Assembly (NCBI RefSeq): GCF_050281185.1
Contig: NZ_JBNNWS010000016.1
Span: 80,472 to 144,471, forward strand
DNA from: Heyndrickxia sp050281185
Lineage (GTDB): Bacteria; Bacillota; Bacilli; Bacillales; Bacillaceae_C
Direction: 5' to 3'
DNA length: 64,000 nucleotides
The notes under the pieces are model-generated. The model was not told the DNA's origin and did no database searches. It worked only from the letters and a program-made list of their open reading frames with translations. How positions within the stretch are numbered: position 1 is the first letter of the stretch; each line of letters starts with the position of its first letter. The translations under genes were made by a program, and so were the position numbers. This document shows positions 9,124 through 17,999 of this stretch, piece after piece.

Positions 9124-9213
9124 ATCGGTCAATTTCTCGATATATCGGTCAAAAATCGAAAAATATCGGTCAATTCACCATATAAATCGGTCAAATACAG
9201 AAATTATCGGTCA
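9124..9213. repeat. Five phased copies of ATCGGTCA
   Basis: The octamer ATCGGTCA occurs at 9124, 9144, 9165, 9186 and 9206, a spacing of 20-21 bp, which is two helical turns. Four copies are followed by further A residues and the spacers are AT-rich. The array lies between the convergent amidase and yvlD genes. Function is unknown; the even phasing suggests a protein-binding array or a dispersed repeat rather than coding sequence. Confidence 0.8.
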
Positions 9214-9225
9214 TAAAATAATAAA

Positions 9226-9582
9226 TTACTTCCTACGATCTTTTTCAAAAATTGCTTTTTGTATTATAAGATTAGCAATAGACATAATCACTGCAACTAA
9301 AAAGGCTGTTCCGAAGCTACTAAATTCGAAGGCACCTCCCATTAGTCGTTCAGTCATTAGCAATGTAATTGCATTAATAACAAAAAGAAAAATTCCTAAA
9401 GTTACAATCGTAATCGGAAAGGTTAAAATAATTAATATCGGACGAACTAACATATTTAAAATCGATAAAATAAAACTGGCAATTACTGCAGATCCAAAGC
9501 TTGCTACCTCAAACCCGCCAATGTAACCTGCTATTGCAACAAATAATAATGCATTAATCAAAATCCCTATTAACCATCTCAT
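9226..9582 (-). CDS. yvlD: Small membrane protein of the YvlD / phage-holin-like family
   Basis: A 118-residue protein with four hydrophobic segments (about 2-22, 28-50, 55-76 and 88-112), typical of the YvlD family. In B. subtilis it belongs to the yvlABCD operon induced by cell-envelope stress. Here yvlB is 340 bp upstream and no yvlC (PspC domain) gene is seen between them; a dispersed repeat occupies that interval. Molecular function is unknown. The Shine-Dalgarno sequence is weak. Confidence 0.8.
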   Translation of the reverse strand: MRWLIGILINALLFVAIAGYIGGFEVASFGSAVIASFILSILNMLVRPILIILTFPITIVTLGIFLFVINAITLLMTERLMGGAFEFSSFGTAFLVAVIMSIANLIIQKAIFEKDRRK

Positions 9583-9660
9583 CTAACAACAACCTTTTCT
9601 TTTAGAGTACAAGCTTCTTGTTAATATTCTATGCAGGAAAATTAAATATATTTCTTCAGA

Positions 9661-9873
9661 AGAACAAAAGCGCAAGCGCCTTGCTCATCGGCGTACGGAT
9701 TTCGTAGGCTTCGACTGAGATAAAGGAGACACGACGAGGAACGAGTCGATGTTGACTTATCGTAGGGAGAAGACGGAGAAATCCGCTAGCCGATAGGCGC
9801 TGGAGCTAGACGTAAACCTCGCTCTTCATAAAGTTATCCACAGTGCGAATATTTTATAATTTCCTAAACGAAA
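9661..9873 (+). repeat. Dispersed ~215-bp structured repeat, copy 1
   Basis: Starts GAACAAAAGCGCAAGCGCC and ends TTTCCTAAACGAAAAT. It matches copies at 55950-56167 and, inverted, at 59042-59257 along the whole length. Nested inverted sub-repeats (AGCGCC/GGCGCT, ATCGGC/GCCGAT, CGGATTTC/GAAATCCG) would fold it into a long hairpin. A perfect DnaA box, TTATCCACA, lies at 9834-9842. No open reading frame of note. It fills most of the gap between yvlB and yvlD. Confidence 0.9.
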
Positions 9874-9877
9874 ATTA

Positions 9878-9912
9878 GGTATCCCATAAGTGTCAAACAC
9901 TTATAGGACACC
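9878..9912 (-). terminator. Hairpin after yvlB, probable terminator
   Basis: Core stem ATAAGTGT/ACACTTAT with a 3-nt loop, extended by TCC/GGA and GGT/ACC pairs across single mismatches. It lies just beyond the yvlB stop. The T-run on the minus strand is poor, so termination efficiency is uncertain. Confidence 0.55.
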
Positions 9913-9922
9913 CTCATTTATC

Positions 9923-11053
9923 TTACTCTTTATTTTCTTCTGAATGAAACATTTCATTAGTTTGAACAAAAATTGAGCCTGTTTTTGTGTCAGCAAATAT
10001 ATGAAGCGGAGATTCTGATATCCCCTTACGTTTAAATCTTATTTGCTTCTGAACAACCTCTTTTTTCTCTTCTATTTTATCTATATCCTCCAGAGCAACC
10101 TTTATATTTCCTAAATTCGATTTACATTCTCCCTCTATACTTATATCACTTGGGACGTAAACATTGATATTACCGGATACAGCTTTCAAATGTAGTGTAT
10201 CTGTTTCTTGATTGTGTAATGCACAGCTTAAATTCCCATTTAGCGTCTGCAAATCAATCGTATGATATTTCCCCTCAACTGTTATACTTCCATGCATGGA
10301 TTCGGCTGTAAGACGGTTTGCTTGGGATTCCTGGACAATAATCCTTCCGTTGACCGTTTCCGCATCTATTTTTTCAGTATCTACATTTTTTAACATTATC
10401 TTTCCATTAGCTGTCTTTGTTCTCAAATCATCTACTTTCAGCCCTTCACCTTTCACACCCCCATTAAATGTTCGGAAGGAGACTTTTTCATACTCTGTTT
10501 TTGGAACATATACAACAGTATCTACTTTCATCCATTTCGATTGAGTGGAAAAACGAAGCAATCCATTATCTATATAAAACGAGCTATTTTCTATAAAGAA
10601 TGTCCTTGCTTCATCACGATTATCTTTACGATATACCTTTGCCTGACATTCTACTCGAATATCCGGATGATCCCACGCTTTTACTTCTACCTGTCCATTA
10701 GCAATATCAATATCGATATTTGTCAAATTAACATTCGCTTGTTGAAATACATGCGGAAATTCTACTGATTGATTAAATTGCAAATCAATATCTTTAATTT
10801 TCTTAAAAGCCGAATTTACAAAATCCATGATTTTATCTCTTGCATCAGAGAACTGTGATGAAAATCGATCTTCATTATTTTCCTTACCACTCTGGTCCTG
10901 TTTCTGCTCTGAATCAGAAACAACCTCTTCCAGTACTTTTTCATCTTTACTTTCCTGTTTTTTTTCTAATGCATCTAGTAAAATAAGGGCTTCATCTGTA
11001 GATAATTTTCCATCCCTCACCAAGTCAATAATGCGTTTTCTTTCCTCCTGCAT
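9923..11053 (-). CDS. yvlB: DUF4097 beta-repeat protein YvlB
   Basis: A 376-residue protein. Residues 1-35 form a short helical SHOCT-like segment (ERKRIIDLVRDGKLSTDEALILLDALEKK), followed by a charged linker. From about 110 onward it is a DUF4097 beta-solenoid with repeating strands such as TANGKIMLKNV, TVNGRIIVQES, SMHGSITVEG and TLNGNLSCAL. There is no signal peptide. It corresponds to YvlB of the B. subtilis envelope-stress operon yvlABCD. Start ATG with AAGGAGG at 8 nt. A 311-bp divergent gap to the right carries AT-rich sequence without a clear motif. Confidence 0.83.
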   Translation of the reverse strand: MQEERKRIIDLVRDGKLSTDEALILLDALEKKQESKDEKVLEEVVSDSEQKQDQSGKENNEDRFSSQFSDARDKIMDFVNSAFKKIKDIDLQFNQSVEFPHVFQQANVNLTNIDIDIANGQVEVKAWDHPDIRVECQAKVYRKDNRDEARTFFIENSSFYIDNGLLRFSTQSKWMKVDTVVYVPKTEYEKVSFRTFNGGVKGEGLKVDDLRTKTANGKIMLKNVDTEKIDAETVNGRIIVQESQANRLTAESMHGSITVEGKYHTIDLQTLNGNLSCALHNQETDTLHLKAVSGNINVYVPSDISIEGECKSNLGNIKVALEDIDKIEEKKEVVQKQIRFKRKGISESPLHIFADTKTGSIFVQTNEMFHSEENKE

Positions 11054-11364
11054 TGCTGATTCCTCCTTATGAGTAGGTTATATAAAAACCATTAAAGTAA
11101 TACCTTATACCCTTGTCTTATTACTTACGATTAGGGCAATTGGAAAGTTTCAATGCTTTTAATCTTACTTCATTTTGACATATTATTCTAAGTGGTTCAT
11201 CGGTCTGAGGATGGAATTAAAATAGAGCTTAATATTTAATCTTCCTCTAAATCAACCTTACTCCATTTACTTTTGAATATTCCGATCCCTTTTGCCCAAA
11301 AATAAATAATGGCCATACCACAACATGATTTTTAGAAAATACAGTAGAAAGATGGGGAAGCTTC

Positions 11365-12903
11365 TTGATAAATATGTTTCGGATGCTAAAAAAGCGGCAA
11401 TTTAAAAAAAACGATTTCAACTCAATGGGATATGCTATTGTAAAAAACAAAGAAAATAAAAAGAACGCTACAAAGATTACTGTGATCACACCAGTATATA
11501 ATGCTGAGAAGTATTTAAAAAAGACCATTGACTCAGTTATTAATCAATCCATTGGTTTTAACCATATTGAATATATCCTTGTTGATGATGGTTCTACCGA
11601 TTCTTCTAGGAATATTCTGTTAGATTACTCATCCAAATTTGAAAATATCGATGTTGTATTTTTGAAATCCAATACAGGCACACCAGGTCACCCTCGTAAT
11701 ATTGGTATTCAATTATCTAATTCCAAATACATTACTTTTTTAGATGCAGATGATTGGTTAGAACCAAGCGGTCTAGAAATACTACATACTATCTTAGAAG
11801 AGACAGGTGATGATTATATTGTCGGCAAAACGATTCAGCTTCAATCAAATAGAACTAAAATAGTCGGAGAGCATGAATCTTGCAAAGAAAGACGCGGAAT
11901 CTCACCATACTCCATTCCCCATATCTTTCAACATTTAGGACCTAGAGCAAGAATGATAAGAGCAAGTATCATTAAAGATAATCATATAACGTTTCCGAAA
12001 ATGAAATTTGCTGAGGATAAACAATTTTTTATTGATGTTCTAATAAACTGCAATACGATATCTACTACAGAACAGCCTATTTATTATTTAAATCGTTTGG
12101 ATGATAATAAAACTCGTTTAACAAAACAAACAAACATTATACAAAAGACAAATTGTAATCTGAAAGTTATTAAATATGTAATCAATAAAAAATTGGAAAT
12201 TGAAAAGGAGAAAATGATCTTAAACCGATTATATGAATTTGATTCAATCACAAGATTTTTCACTACTCCTCATTTTCAAAAAACGAGGCTAAAACCAATT
12301 TATTACTATAAATTTAATAAAGTGCTGAAAACAACTAAAGGATTAAGGTATGAGTTTTCAGAGAACTTTTTTCAACCGATAAACAAAGTAGTCTATCAAC
12401 TTTTTTGCGAAAGAAAATATAAAGATTTAGTAAAACTCTTTGAGTGGGAAAAGGAGGAAAAAGTAAAGGATTTTATCATTAAAGATACCCTACCATATGT
12501 TGTTGCTCCATTTCTTGAAAACAAATTTAGATATATAAGAATTCCTATGCTTGCTTTTTCTATAGAGGATTATATTCATGACAATAAATACTGTCTACAT
12601 TTTAAGGTTTATGGGGATTTTTTAGGCACGATTACTGATTTGGTTATAAGAAATCGAAAAAATATCATTCTCGAATATTCACAGCCAGTTATTATTGATA
12701 GGAGCGGTAATGGGAAGCTAGAGTTGGATCTCGGTTTACTTTCCGAGCTTCCTTCCTCAAATTATGAAATATTTTTAAAATATAGTGATTATAATAAACT
12801 TCATATTAGAAGAGAAAATGATGATATTCAAGATGAGTATCGAAACCGTGACTATATTTTTTACAAAACGATTTATTCAAACGTTGGATTAAGAATTAAA
12901 TAA
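11365..12903 (+). CDS. GT2 glycosyltransferase, TarS-like (probable teichoic acid glycosyltransferase)
   Basis: About 512 residues. Residues 40-250 are a GT-A domain with TVITPVYNAE, VDDGSTDSS and the metal motif FLDADDW; the segment TGTPGHPRNIGI resembles the GGPGKPRN loop of S. aureus TarS, which adds beta-GlcNAc to wall teichoic acid. The C-terminal 120 residues are beta-rich and could be a polymer-binding domain, as in TarS. The sugar donor is inferred only. The start is either TTG 11365 (GGGG at 7 nt) or ATG 11374. It converges on tagH with a shared terminator. Base composition is AT-rich like the rest of the surface-polymer region. Confidence 0.72.
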   Translation: MINMFRMLKKRQFKKNDFNSMGYAIVKNKENKKNATKITVITPVYNAEKYLKKTIDSVINQSIGFNHIEYILVDDGSTDSSRNILLDYSSKFENIDVVFLKSNTGTPGHPRNIGIQLSNSKYITFLDADDWLEPSGLEILHTILEETGDDYIVGKTIQLQSNRTKIVGEHESCKERRGISPYSIPHIFQHLGPRARMIRASIIKDNHITFPKMKFAEDKQFFIDVLINCNTISTTEQPIYYLNRLDDNKTRLTKQTNIIQKTNCNLKVIKYVINKKLEIEKEKMILNRLYEFDSITRFFTTPHFQKTRLKPIYYYKFNKVLKTTKGLRYEFSENFFQPINKVVYQLFCERKYKDLVKLFEWEKEEKVKDFIIKDTLPYVVAPFLENKFRYIRIPMLAFSIEDYIHDNKYCLHFKVYGDFLGTITDLVIRNRKNIILEYSQPVIIDRSGNGKLELDLGLLSELPSSNYEIFLKYSDYNKLHIRRENDDIQDEYRNRDYIFYKTIYSNVGLRIK

Positions 12904-12905
12904 AA

Positions 12906-12946
12906 AACTCCCTTAACTATACTTGGATATAGTTAAGGGAGTTTTT
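12906..12946. terminator. Bidirectional terminator between TarS-like gene and tagH
   Basis: A perfect 15-bp stem (12907-12921 with 12928-12942) with a 6-nt loop, flanked by A5 on the left and T5 on the right, so it can terminate both convergent genes. Confidence 0.93.
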
Positions 12947-12968
12947 ACAAGTCACTAACTTGATATTT

Positions 12969-13790
12969 TTATGCGTTAGAAGGGTTACTTTCTAGTTCCC
13001 TCAATTTACTTCTTTTTTCTAATACAAGCTGTTTAAAGTTCTTTTGTTCTTCTTTAGACATAGCTTTGAATTCTTTTAAAAACTTTTCATACTGTGGAAT
13101 AATTTCCTTAATAGTTCCGTAAGCCTTTACCTCTCCAGCTTCAAGCCACAATGCCTTTTGACAAAACTTCTTGACCTGCCCAATCGAGTGACTAATAAAA
13201 AAGATCGTTTTTCCTCTCTCTTTAAACTCATTCATCTTATCAAGACACTTATCCGTAAAGGTTTGATCTCCAACAGACAGGGCTTCGTCTATAACTAAAA
13301 TATCTGGATCGATATTAACCGATATAGCAAATCCCAAACGAGATTTCATACCGCTTGAATAGCTTTTGACAGGCTGATCTATAAATTTCCCAATATCAGC
13401 AAACTCAATAATTTCAGGCATCAATTTACGTATTTCCTTTTTATTAAATCCCAACATCAAACATTTCAATTCGATATTTTCTCTACCAGTTAATTCATTA
13501 TTTAATCCTGAATTTATGGCGATTAAAGACGCTTGGCCTTTAATTTCGATCGATCCAGAGGTAGGTGGAATAACACCCGTTATTAAGTTTGATAAGGTTG
13601 ATTTTCCTGCTCCATTTACACCAATAACACCAATTACATCTCCATCATATGCAGTAAAATTAATGTTTTGCAGAGCATAAAAATTTTCTCCGTATCCATC
13701 TGGAAATATGATATCTAACAGCTTCTCCGAATTTTTATTATACATTTTATATTTTTTCGTTACTTTTTCAAAAATAACTGAATGACTCAT
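12969..13790 (-). CDS. tagH: Teichoic acid export ABC transporter, ATP-binding subunit
   Basis: A 273-residue ABC ATPase: Walker A GVNGAGKST at 57-65, signature YSSGMKSRLGFAI at about 140, Walker B ILVIDEALSVGD and the switch histidine in FISHS. The short C-terminal extension after residue 240 is helical and much smaller than the B. subtilis TagH extension (527 residues), so it is closer in size to S. aureus TarH. It powers export of undecaprenyl-linked teichoic acid with the adjacent permease. Its ATG has GGAGAG upstream; 51 bp separate it from tagG. Confidence 0.92.
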   Translation of the reverse strand: MSHSVIFEKVTKKYKMYNKNSEKLLDIIFPDGYGENFYALQNINFTAYDGDVIGVIGVNGAGKSTLSNLITGVIPPTSGSIEIKGQASLIAINSGLNNELTGRENIELKCLMLGFNKKEIRKLMPEIIEFADIGKFIDQPVKSYSSGMKSRLGFAISVNIDPDILVIDEALSVGDQTFTDKCLDKMNEFKERGKTIFFISHSIGQVKKFCQKALWLEAGEVKAYGTIKEIIPQYEKFLKEFKAMSKEEQKNFKQLVLEKRSKLRELESNPSNA

Positions 13791-13841
13791 CGTTTCTCTC
13801 CATTTAAATATTATTCTATTATTGCGAGCAGGTTACTTCGA

Positions 13842-14669
13842 TTATAAGAAATCTACGAAGCGGTCTCTAAACTTAACATGTAAAATGGAACCGAAAAACA
13901 GTAATACAATAACTATTCCCCAAAAATAAAGCGTATATTCCCAATGATCAACAGGATACCATGACAACCCTAGAATAGATGCTCTATATCCTTCAACTAA
14001 ATAATATATCGGATTTAGCTTCATAATGGTTTGAATAATAGCTGGATGAATATTATAAGGCGGCCATAATATTGGCGACAAATATATTAATATACGAACT
14101 GTCGAAGTAATTAACATTTGAAAATCTCGAACAATTGTCGTAAGTGTTGATGTTATTAATGATAATGATATTAAAAATATCACTGTTGCGACGATAAAGT
14201 ATGGCAATTGAAGATAATGGATGTTAATCGGATACCCTAAAAATTGAAAAATAACAAGTACTACTCCAAGTAACATTAAATGCTGGTACAACTTTGCAAA
14301 AATCACATAAGTGGGAATGACACTCATCGGAAAGCTCATTTTTGAAATCATTTTAATTCTTGAATAAATAGATTTAGACCCTTGAGTGATCGATTGATTG
14401 ACAAAGAACCAAGCGACTATCCCAGACAGCATCCATGGAAAATACTTAATACTATCTCCAGATAAGTCAACATCTGCCCGGCTGCCACCATGAATCCCAA
14501 ATCCAAAAACAAACCAATAAATAGATATTTGAATCATAGGATTAATAATTTCCCATAATATCCCTAAATAATGATTACGGTTTGCACTCTTCAATTCATA
14601 AACAGATAATCGTCTAGCTAAATAAAAGCTTTTAATTTGTTCTTTTATTACGGTTATTACAGAACGCAT
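13842..14669 (-). CDS. tagG: Teichoic acid export ABC transporter, permease subunit
   Basis: A 275-residue ABC-2 type membrane protein with six hydrophobic segments after an N-terminal amphipathic helix (about residues 35-58, 75-95, 112-135, 148-170, 178-200, 240-262). The segment NHYLGILWEIINPMIQISIYWFVF is typical of TagG/polysaccharide exporters. It forms the channel with TagH and moves lipid-linked teichoic acid across the membrane. A start at ATG 14669 follows AGGAAGG. It is separated from the upstream biosynthetic gene by a terminator at 14812-14850, so tagGH has its own promoter. Confidence 0.92.
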   Translation of the reverse strand: MRSVITVIKEQIKSFYLARRLSVYELKSANRNHYLGILWEIINPMIQISIYWFVFGFGIHGGSRADVDLSGDSIKYFPWMLSGIVAWFFVNQSITQGSKSIYSRIKMISKMSFPMSVIPTYVIFAKLYQHLMLLGVVLVIFQFLGYPINIHYLQLPYFIVATVIFLISLSLITSTLTTIVRDFQMLITSTVRILIYLSPILWPPYNIHPAIIQTIMKLNPIYYLVEGYRASILGLSWYPVDHWEYTLYFWGIVIVLLFFGSILHVKFRDRFVDFL

Positions 14670-14811
14670 ATGTTTTTCCTTCCTGAGCTTTAAATTTACT
14701 ATTATGCATAAAAAACATTATCTGAATCACCATTTTATCATTTATACGTGTAATTGTCATATTAATTTAGCAGCCGTTCCTTTCACCAAACTCCTGATAG
14801 TAGCATATATC

Positions 14812-14850
14812 AAAAAAATCCCCCATTCAACGAGAAAGTTAAATGGGGAT
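14812..14850 (-). terminator. Terminator of the tagD-tagB-glycerophosphotransferase operon
   Basis: Stem ATCCCC-ATT/AATGGGGAT (with one bulged C) and a 14-nt loop, followed on the minus strand by TTTTTTTG. Confidence 0.82.
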
Positions 14851-14897
14851 GCAGATAATGCAATTTATACAAACTAAACCAATAATTTGATATTATT

Positions 14898-16118
14898 TTA
14901 TTTTCCTGTAAATACCTTCTCAACCACTCTTTGTGATGATACTCCAGATTCCAAATAACAAAACCTCTCATAAAACTCATTAAAAGAAACAGGTAGTTGA
15001 TAATTATTTACTTGCATATCTTTTATCGTCTCTATTACTTGTGTTGTTGTTTTAACTAGCGGACCTGGTGCATTTTTCTCAAAATCAAAGTAAAAACCAC
15101 GTAAATTATCACGATAATCTTCAATATCATAAACAAAAAAGAGCATTGGGCGTTTTAAATTAGCATAATCAAAGAATACTGAAGAATAATCTGTGATTAA
15201 TAAATCAGAAATGATATATAACTCATTAATATCCGCATGATTAGAGAAATCATAAGCAAAGTCTTTGTAAGGCGATAGATCCATATTTTCAGCTACCAAG
15301 TAATGCATCCTTAAAATGACTACAAACTCATCGCCTAACTTTTCACGCATTAAATTTAAATCTAACTCTAAATCAAATTTATATTTTCCTTTTGCATAAA
15401 ATTGATTATCTCTCCAAGTAGGTGCATACAAAATCACCTTTTTATATAGAGGAATACCAAAACTTTCTTTTAAACTTTCTATCGTCTCAGGATTATTACA
15501 TTTATTTAAATAATCATTTCTCGGATAACCAGATTCAATCATTTCTTTCTCAAACATAAAGGCTCTCCGAAAAATTTCAGTTGAATAAGCATTTGGTGAT
15601 ATTAAATAATCCCATTTACTTGCCTCTCTAGTAAAATTTCGTTTATATGTCGAAGTGGTTGTACCAGGCATATGAACTTCATCCATATCAGCTGCTAGCT
15701 TCTTTAAAGGTGTTCCATGCCATGTTTGCAGATAAGTCGTATGCTTCGGTTTAGGAATCCATAATGGTAACCGGCTGTTTGAAACCCAGTATTGTGCACG
15801 CGCCATTACATATAACCACTTTACAGAAAAACGCCGTACATAAGTAATATCTTTATCAACAAAATTATGTTTATATCTTATATCGAAACTCCAATACATT
15901 TTATATTCCGGGTGGTTTTCTTTTAAATATTCGTAAATCGCTCTCGGGTTGCAACTGTATTGCTTACCTAAAAAGCTCTCGAACACGACCAGATTTTTTT
16001 TCACTGGCAAAAGTCCGAGAACGATAAATACTTTCTTATATATTTTTTTGGATATGGAATGTCTTTTAAGTTTCAAAAAAAATCTTTTCCCGATATCTCT
16101 CAATTTATTTTTTTTCAT
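14898..16118 (-). CDS. CDP-glycerol glycerophosphotransferase (TagF/TarF family)
   Basis: A 406-residue peripheral membrane enzyme of the Glyphos_transf family. It has the catalytic-type motif TWHGTPLKK (W133-H134), the second histidine motif LRMHYLV, and the nucleotide-binding segment ITDYSSVFFDYANLKRP ending in RGFYFDF and PGPLV. Family members transfer glycerol phosphate (or ribitol phosphate) from the CDP-polyol to lipid-linked teichoic acid. The size, about 400 residues, resembles TarF/TarB rather than the 750-residue TagF polymerase; exact step (second primer unit or polymerisation) is not resolved. It follows tagB with a 19-bp gap in one operon. Confidence 0.85.
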   Translation of the reverse strand: MKKNKLRDIGKRFFLKLKRHSISKKIYKKVFIVLGLLPVKKNLVVFESFLGKQYSCNPRAIYEYLKENHPEYKMYWSFDIRYKHNFVDKDITYVRRFSVKWLYVMARAQYWVSNSRLPLWIPKPKHTTYLQTWHGTPLKKLAADMDEVHMPGTTTSTYKRNFTREASKWDYLISPNAYSTEIFRRAFMFEKEMIESGYPRNDYLNKCNNPETIESLKESFGIPLYKKVILYAPTWRDNQFYAKGKYKFDLELDLNLMREKLGDEFVVILRMHYLVAENMDLSPYKDFAYDFSNHADINELYIISDLLITDYSSVFFDYANLKRPMLFFVYDIEDYRDNLRGFYFDFEKNAPGPLVKTTTQVIETIKDMQVNNYQLPVSFNEFYERFCYLESGVSSQRVVEKVFTGK

Positions 16119-16137
16119 AGGTTAAAACACCAATATT

Positions 16138-17334
16138 CTAAGCATTTTTTTCAGTACTGTTTAAAAACATATTATTTTCAAAAAGACTATTAACTAAATT
16201 CTCACTAGATCTTCCTAGGGAATATTTATTCCATGTTCTAGAAAAATCACGTATTTTCTCATAATCAAATTGATTATTTTTAATGACTTCAATAATATCT
16301 TTAGTTTCATATACAACTGGACCCGGAACCAAATCTTCATATCGTCCCCAGAAGCCTCTTTGTTCCTGATATTCTACTAAATCATATGGATAAAAAATCA
16401 TCGGTTTCTCTAATAACGAAAATTCATATGGAATTGATGAATAATCAGTAATCAAATAATCAGTTAAAAATAATAGATCATTTACATTGGCATATGTGGA
16501 ATAATCAAACACAAATCCCTCTAGTCGTTTTTCAATTATAGGCCTGTTCTTGATGGCTGGATGCAGTTTGATTAATACGACATAGTTCCCCGACAACTCC
16601 CTGCACATCTGATCTAAGTCCAACTGAAAATCAAAACTATCTAAGCTATCATCACGAAAGGTTGGAACATAGAAGATGATCTTCTTATCTTTGAGCTGTG
16701 GATTTTGTCTAAAGAGTTCTCTTCTTTTCATTTCTTGATGTTCTTGATTATAAAATATATCCGTTCGCGGGATACCGGTATATAAAATATTATTTTCGGA
16801 AAGATTGAATGCCTTTTTAAAAATCTCCGCCATTTCATCGGAACCTACGATTACTTTATCAAACTGATTATATACTCGTTGAAAACGTTCTTTTGCACGC
16901 TTTGTTCTTAAAGAAACAGACTTATCCTTTAATCCGAATGTCTTAATAGCTCCTGCTGCATGCCATAGTTGAGTGCATTGCACTCCATCTTTAAAGGAAA
17001 CTGCTGATAAAAAACCAAAATAATTGTCAACAATGATATTCTTCGAAATAGCAAGATAGTATATAGCTTTTACCATGTCAATTATATTTTTTGATTCAAA
17101 TAACAAGACTTGTGCATCCACATTATTTTTAATTACATTGAAGCTTGAAGATTCACAGAGAAATACCACTTTTTGTCGTATTTTTCGCCTTTTCATTTCC
17201 TCATACACAAAGAGACTATTATCCTTGAAAGAAACGACAAACACGATTTTATCTTGTAAAGGAAAAAGTTTAAAAAAATTAAACTGTATTTTAAATAGCA
17301 ATAAATACAGTTTAATCAAAAATTCTCTAACCAT
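16138..17334 (-). CDS. tagB: Teichoic acid glycerol-phosphate primase TagB/TarB
   Basis: A 398-residue Glyphos_transf protein with the TagB variant of the active-site motif, LWHAAGAIKTFG (124-134), instead of the WHGTPLK form seen in its four relatives here. IKLHP, ITDYSSIPYEF and PGPVVYE follow. TagB adds the first glycerol phosphate from CDP-glycerol to ManNAc-GlcNAc-PP-undecaprenol. Its ATG lies inside the last codons of tagD (8-nt overlap), implying translational coupling with the enzyme that makes its substrate. No tagA or tagO is present in the window. Confidence 0.88.
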   Translation of the reverse strand: MVREFLIKLYLLLFKIQFNFFKLFPLQDKIVFVVSFKDNSLFVYEEMKRRKIRQKVVFLCESSSFNVIKNNVDAQVLLFESKNIIDMVKAIYYLAISKNIIVDNYFGFLSAVSFKDGVQCTQLWHAAGAIKTFGLKDKSVSLRTKRAKERFQRVYNQFDKVIVGSDEMAEIFKKAFNLSENNILYTGIPRTDIFYNQEHQEMKRRELFRQNPQLKDKKIIFYVPTFRDDSLDSFDFQLDLDQMCRELSGNYVVLIKLHPAIKNRPIIEKRLEGFVFDYSTYANVNDLLFLTDYLITDYSSIPYEFSLLEKPMIFYPYDLVEYQEQRGFWGRYEDLVPGPVVYETKDIIEVIKNNQFDYEKIRDFSRTWNKYSLGRSSENLVNSLFENNMFLNSTEKNA

Positions 17335-17725
17335 TTTTCACAGAAAATAAATCCTTTTTTATTTTCGTTGTTGAAATTCCTACTGTTCTCGGTAAATAAA
17401 CAACTTCACAATAGTCCTTTAAAAAATCAAACTTTCCTTTCCAATCATCACCCATCACAAATATATCCACATCATTATTTACAACATCTTGAATCTTTTG
17501 TTCCCAAGTATTTTCAGGAATCACCTCGTCAACATAGCGAATAGATTCAAGAATCAACTTGCGATTTTCATAACTGTGATAAGCTTTTTTATTTTTAATA
17601 TCGTTAAATTCATCTGTTGAAATAGCAACGATTAAATAATCGCCTAATTCCCTTGCTCTCTTTAATAAGTTAATATGTCCCCAATGAAGTAAATCAAAGG
17701 TTCCATATGTTATTACCTTTTTCAT
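17327..17725 (-). CDS. tagD: Glycerol-3-phosphate cytidylyltransferase
   Basis: A 132-residue cytidylyltransferase that makes CDP-glycerol from CTP and sn-glycerol 3-phosphate. The nucleotidyltransferase motif GTFDLLHWGH (8-17, with the HxGH pair H14/H17) and the second motif RTVGISTTKIK near residue 115 are intact. The reading frame extends to 17803, but GGAGAGG stands 6 nt before the ATG at 17725, which gives the usual 130-residue length. It is the first gene of the tagD-tagB-glycerophosphotransferase operon and has a good promoter upstream. Confidence 0.95.
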   Translation of the reverse strand: MKKVITYGTFDLLHWGHINLLKRARELGDYLIVAISTDEFNDIKNKKAYHSYENRKLILESIRYVDEVIPENTWEQKIQDVVNNDVDIFVMGDDWKGKFDFLKDYCEVVYLPRTVGISTTKIKKDLFSVKNG

Positions 17726-17812
17726 TTCAACCTCTCCTCTTACAGTTTGGTTCATAATGATCCTATTACTATTTGAGTTAAGAAACATTAATAAAAAAAT
17801 CACTTAACCTTT

Positions 17813-17840
17813 ATTATAATCGAAATAAAGGTTCTTTCAA
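17813..17840 (-). promoter_or_regulatory. SigA-type promoter of tagD
   Basis: On the minus strand TTGAAA (17835-17840) and TATAAT (17813-17818) are separated by 16 bp, about 90 bp upstream of the tagD start. Confidence 0.65.
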
Positions 17841-17999
17841 ATACAAAAAGTGACAAATTTCACACAGAAGTTCATCAACTTCCTTCAAAATAGGTATTTT
17901 TATATATTTTTTATGTTTTAATAAAAAAACATACTCTTTTTATCCGTTCCTTTATTTACCAAATCTCAGTTATATGAACATCGAAATAAAGAATTATCT

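Noticed and set aside
9124..9213. Regular repeats that might be read as a small CRISPR array
   Set aside because: The repeated unit is only 8 bp, spacing is 20-21 bp, and no cas genes are present.
11247..11528. Minus-strand open frame of 93 codons before the TarS-like gene
   Set aside because: It overlaps the conserved N-terminus of the GT2 domain on the other strand and matches no family I know.
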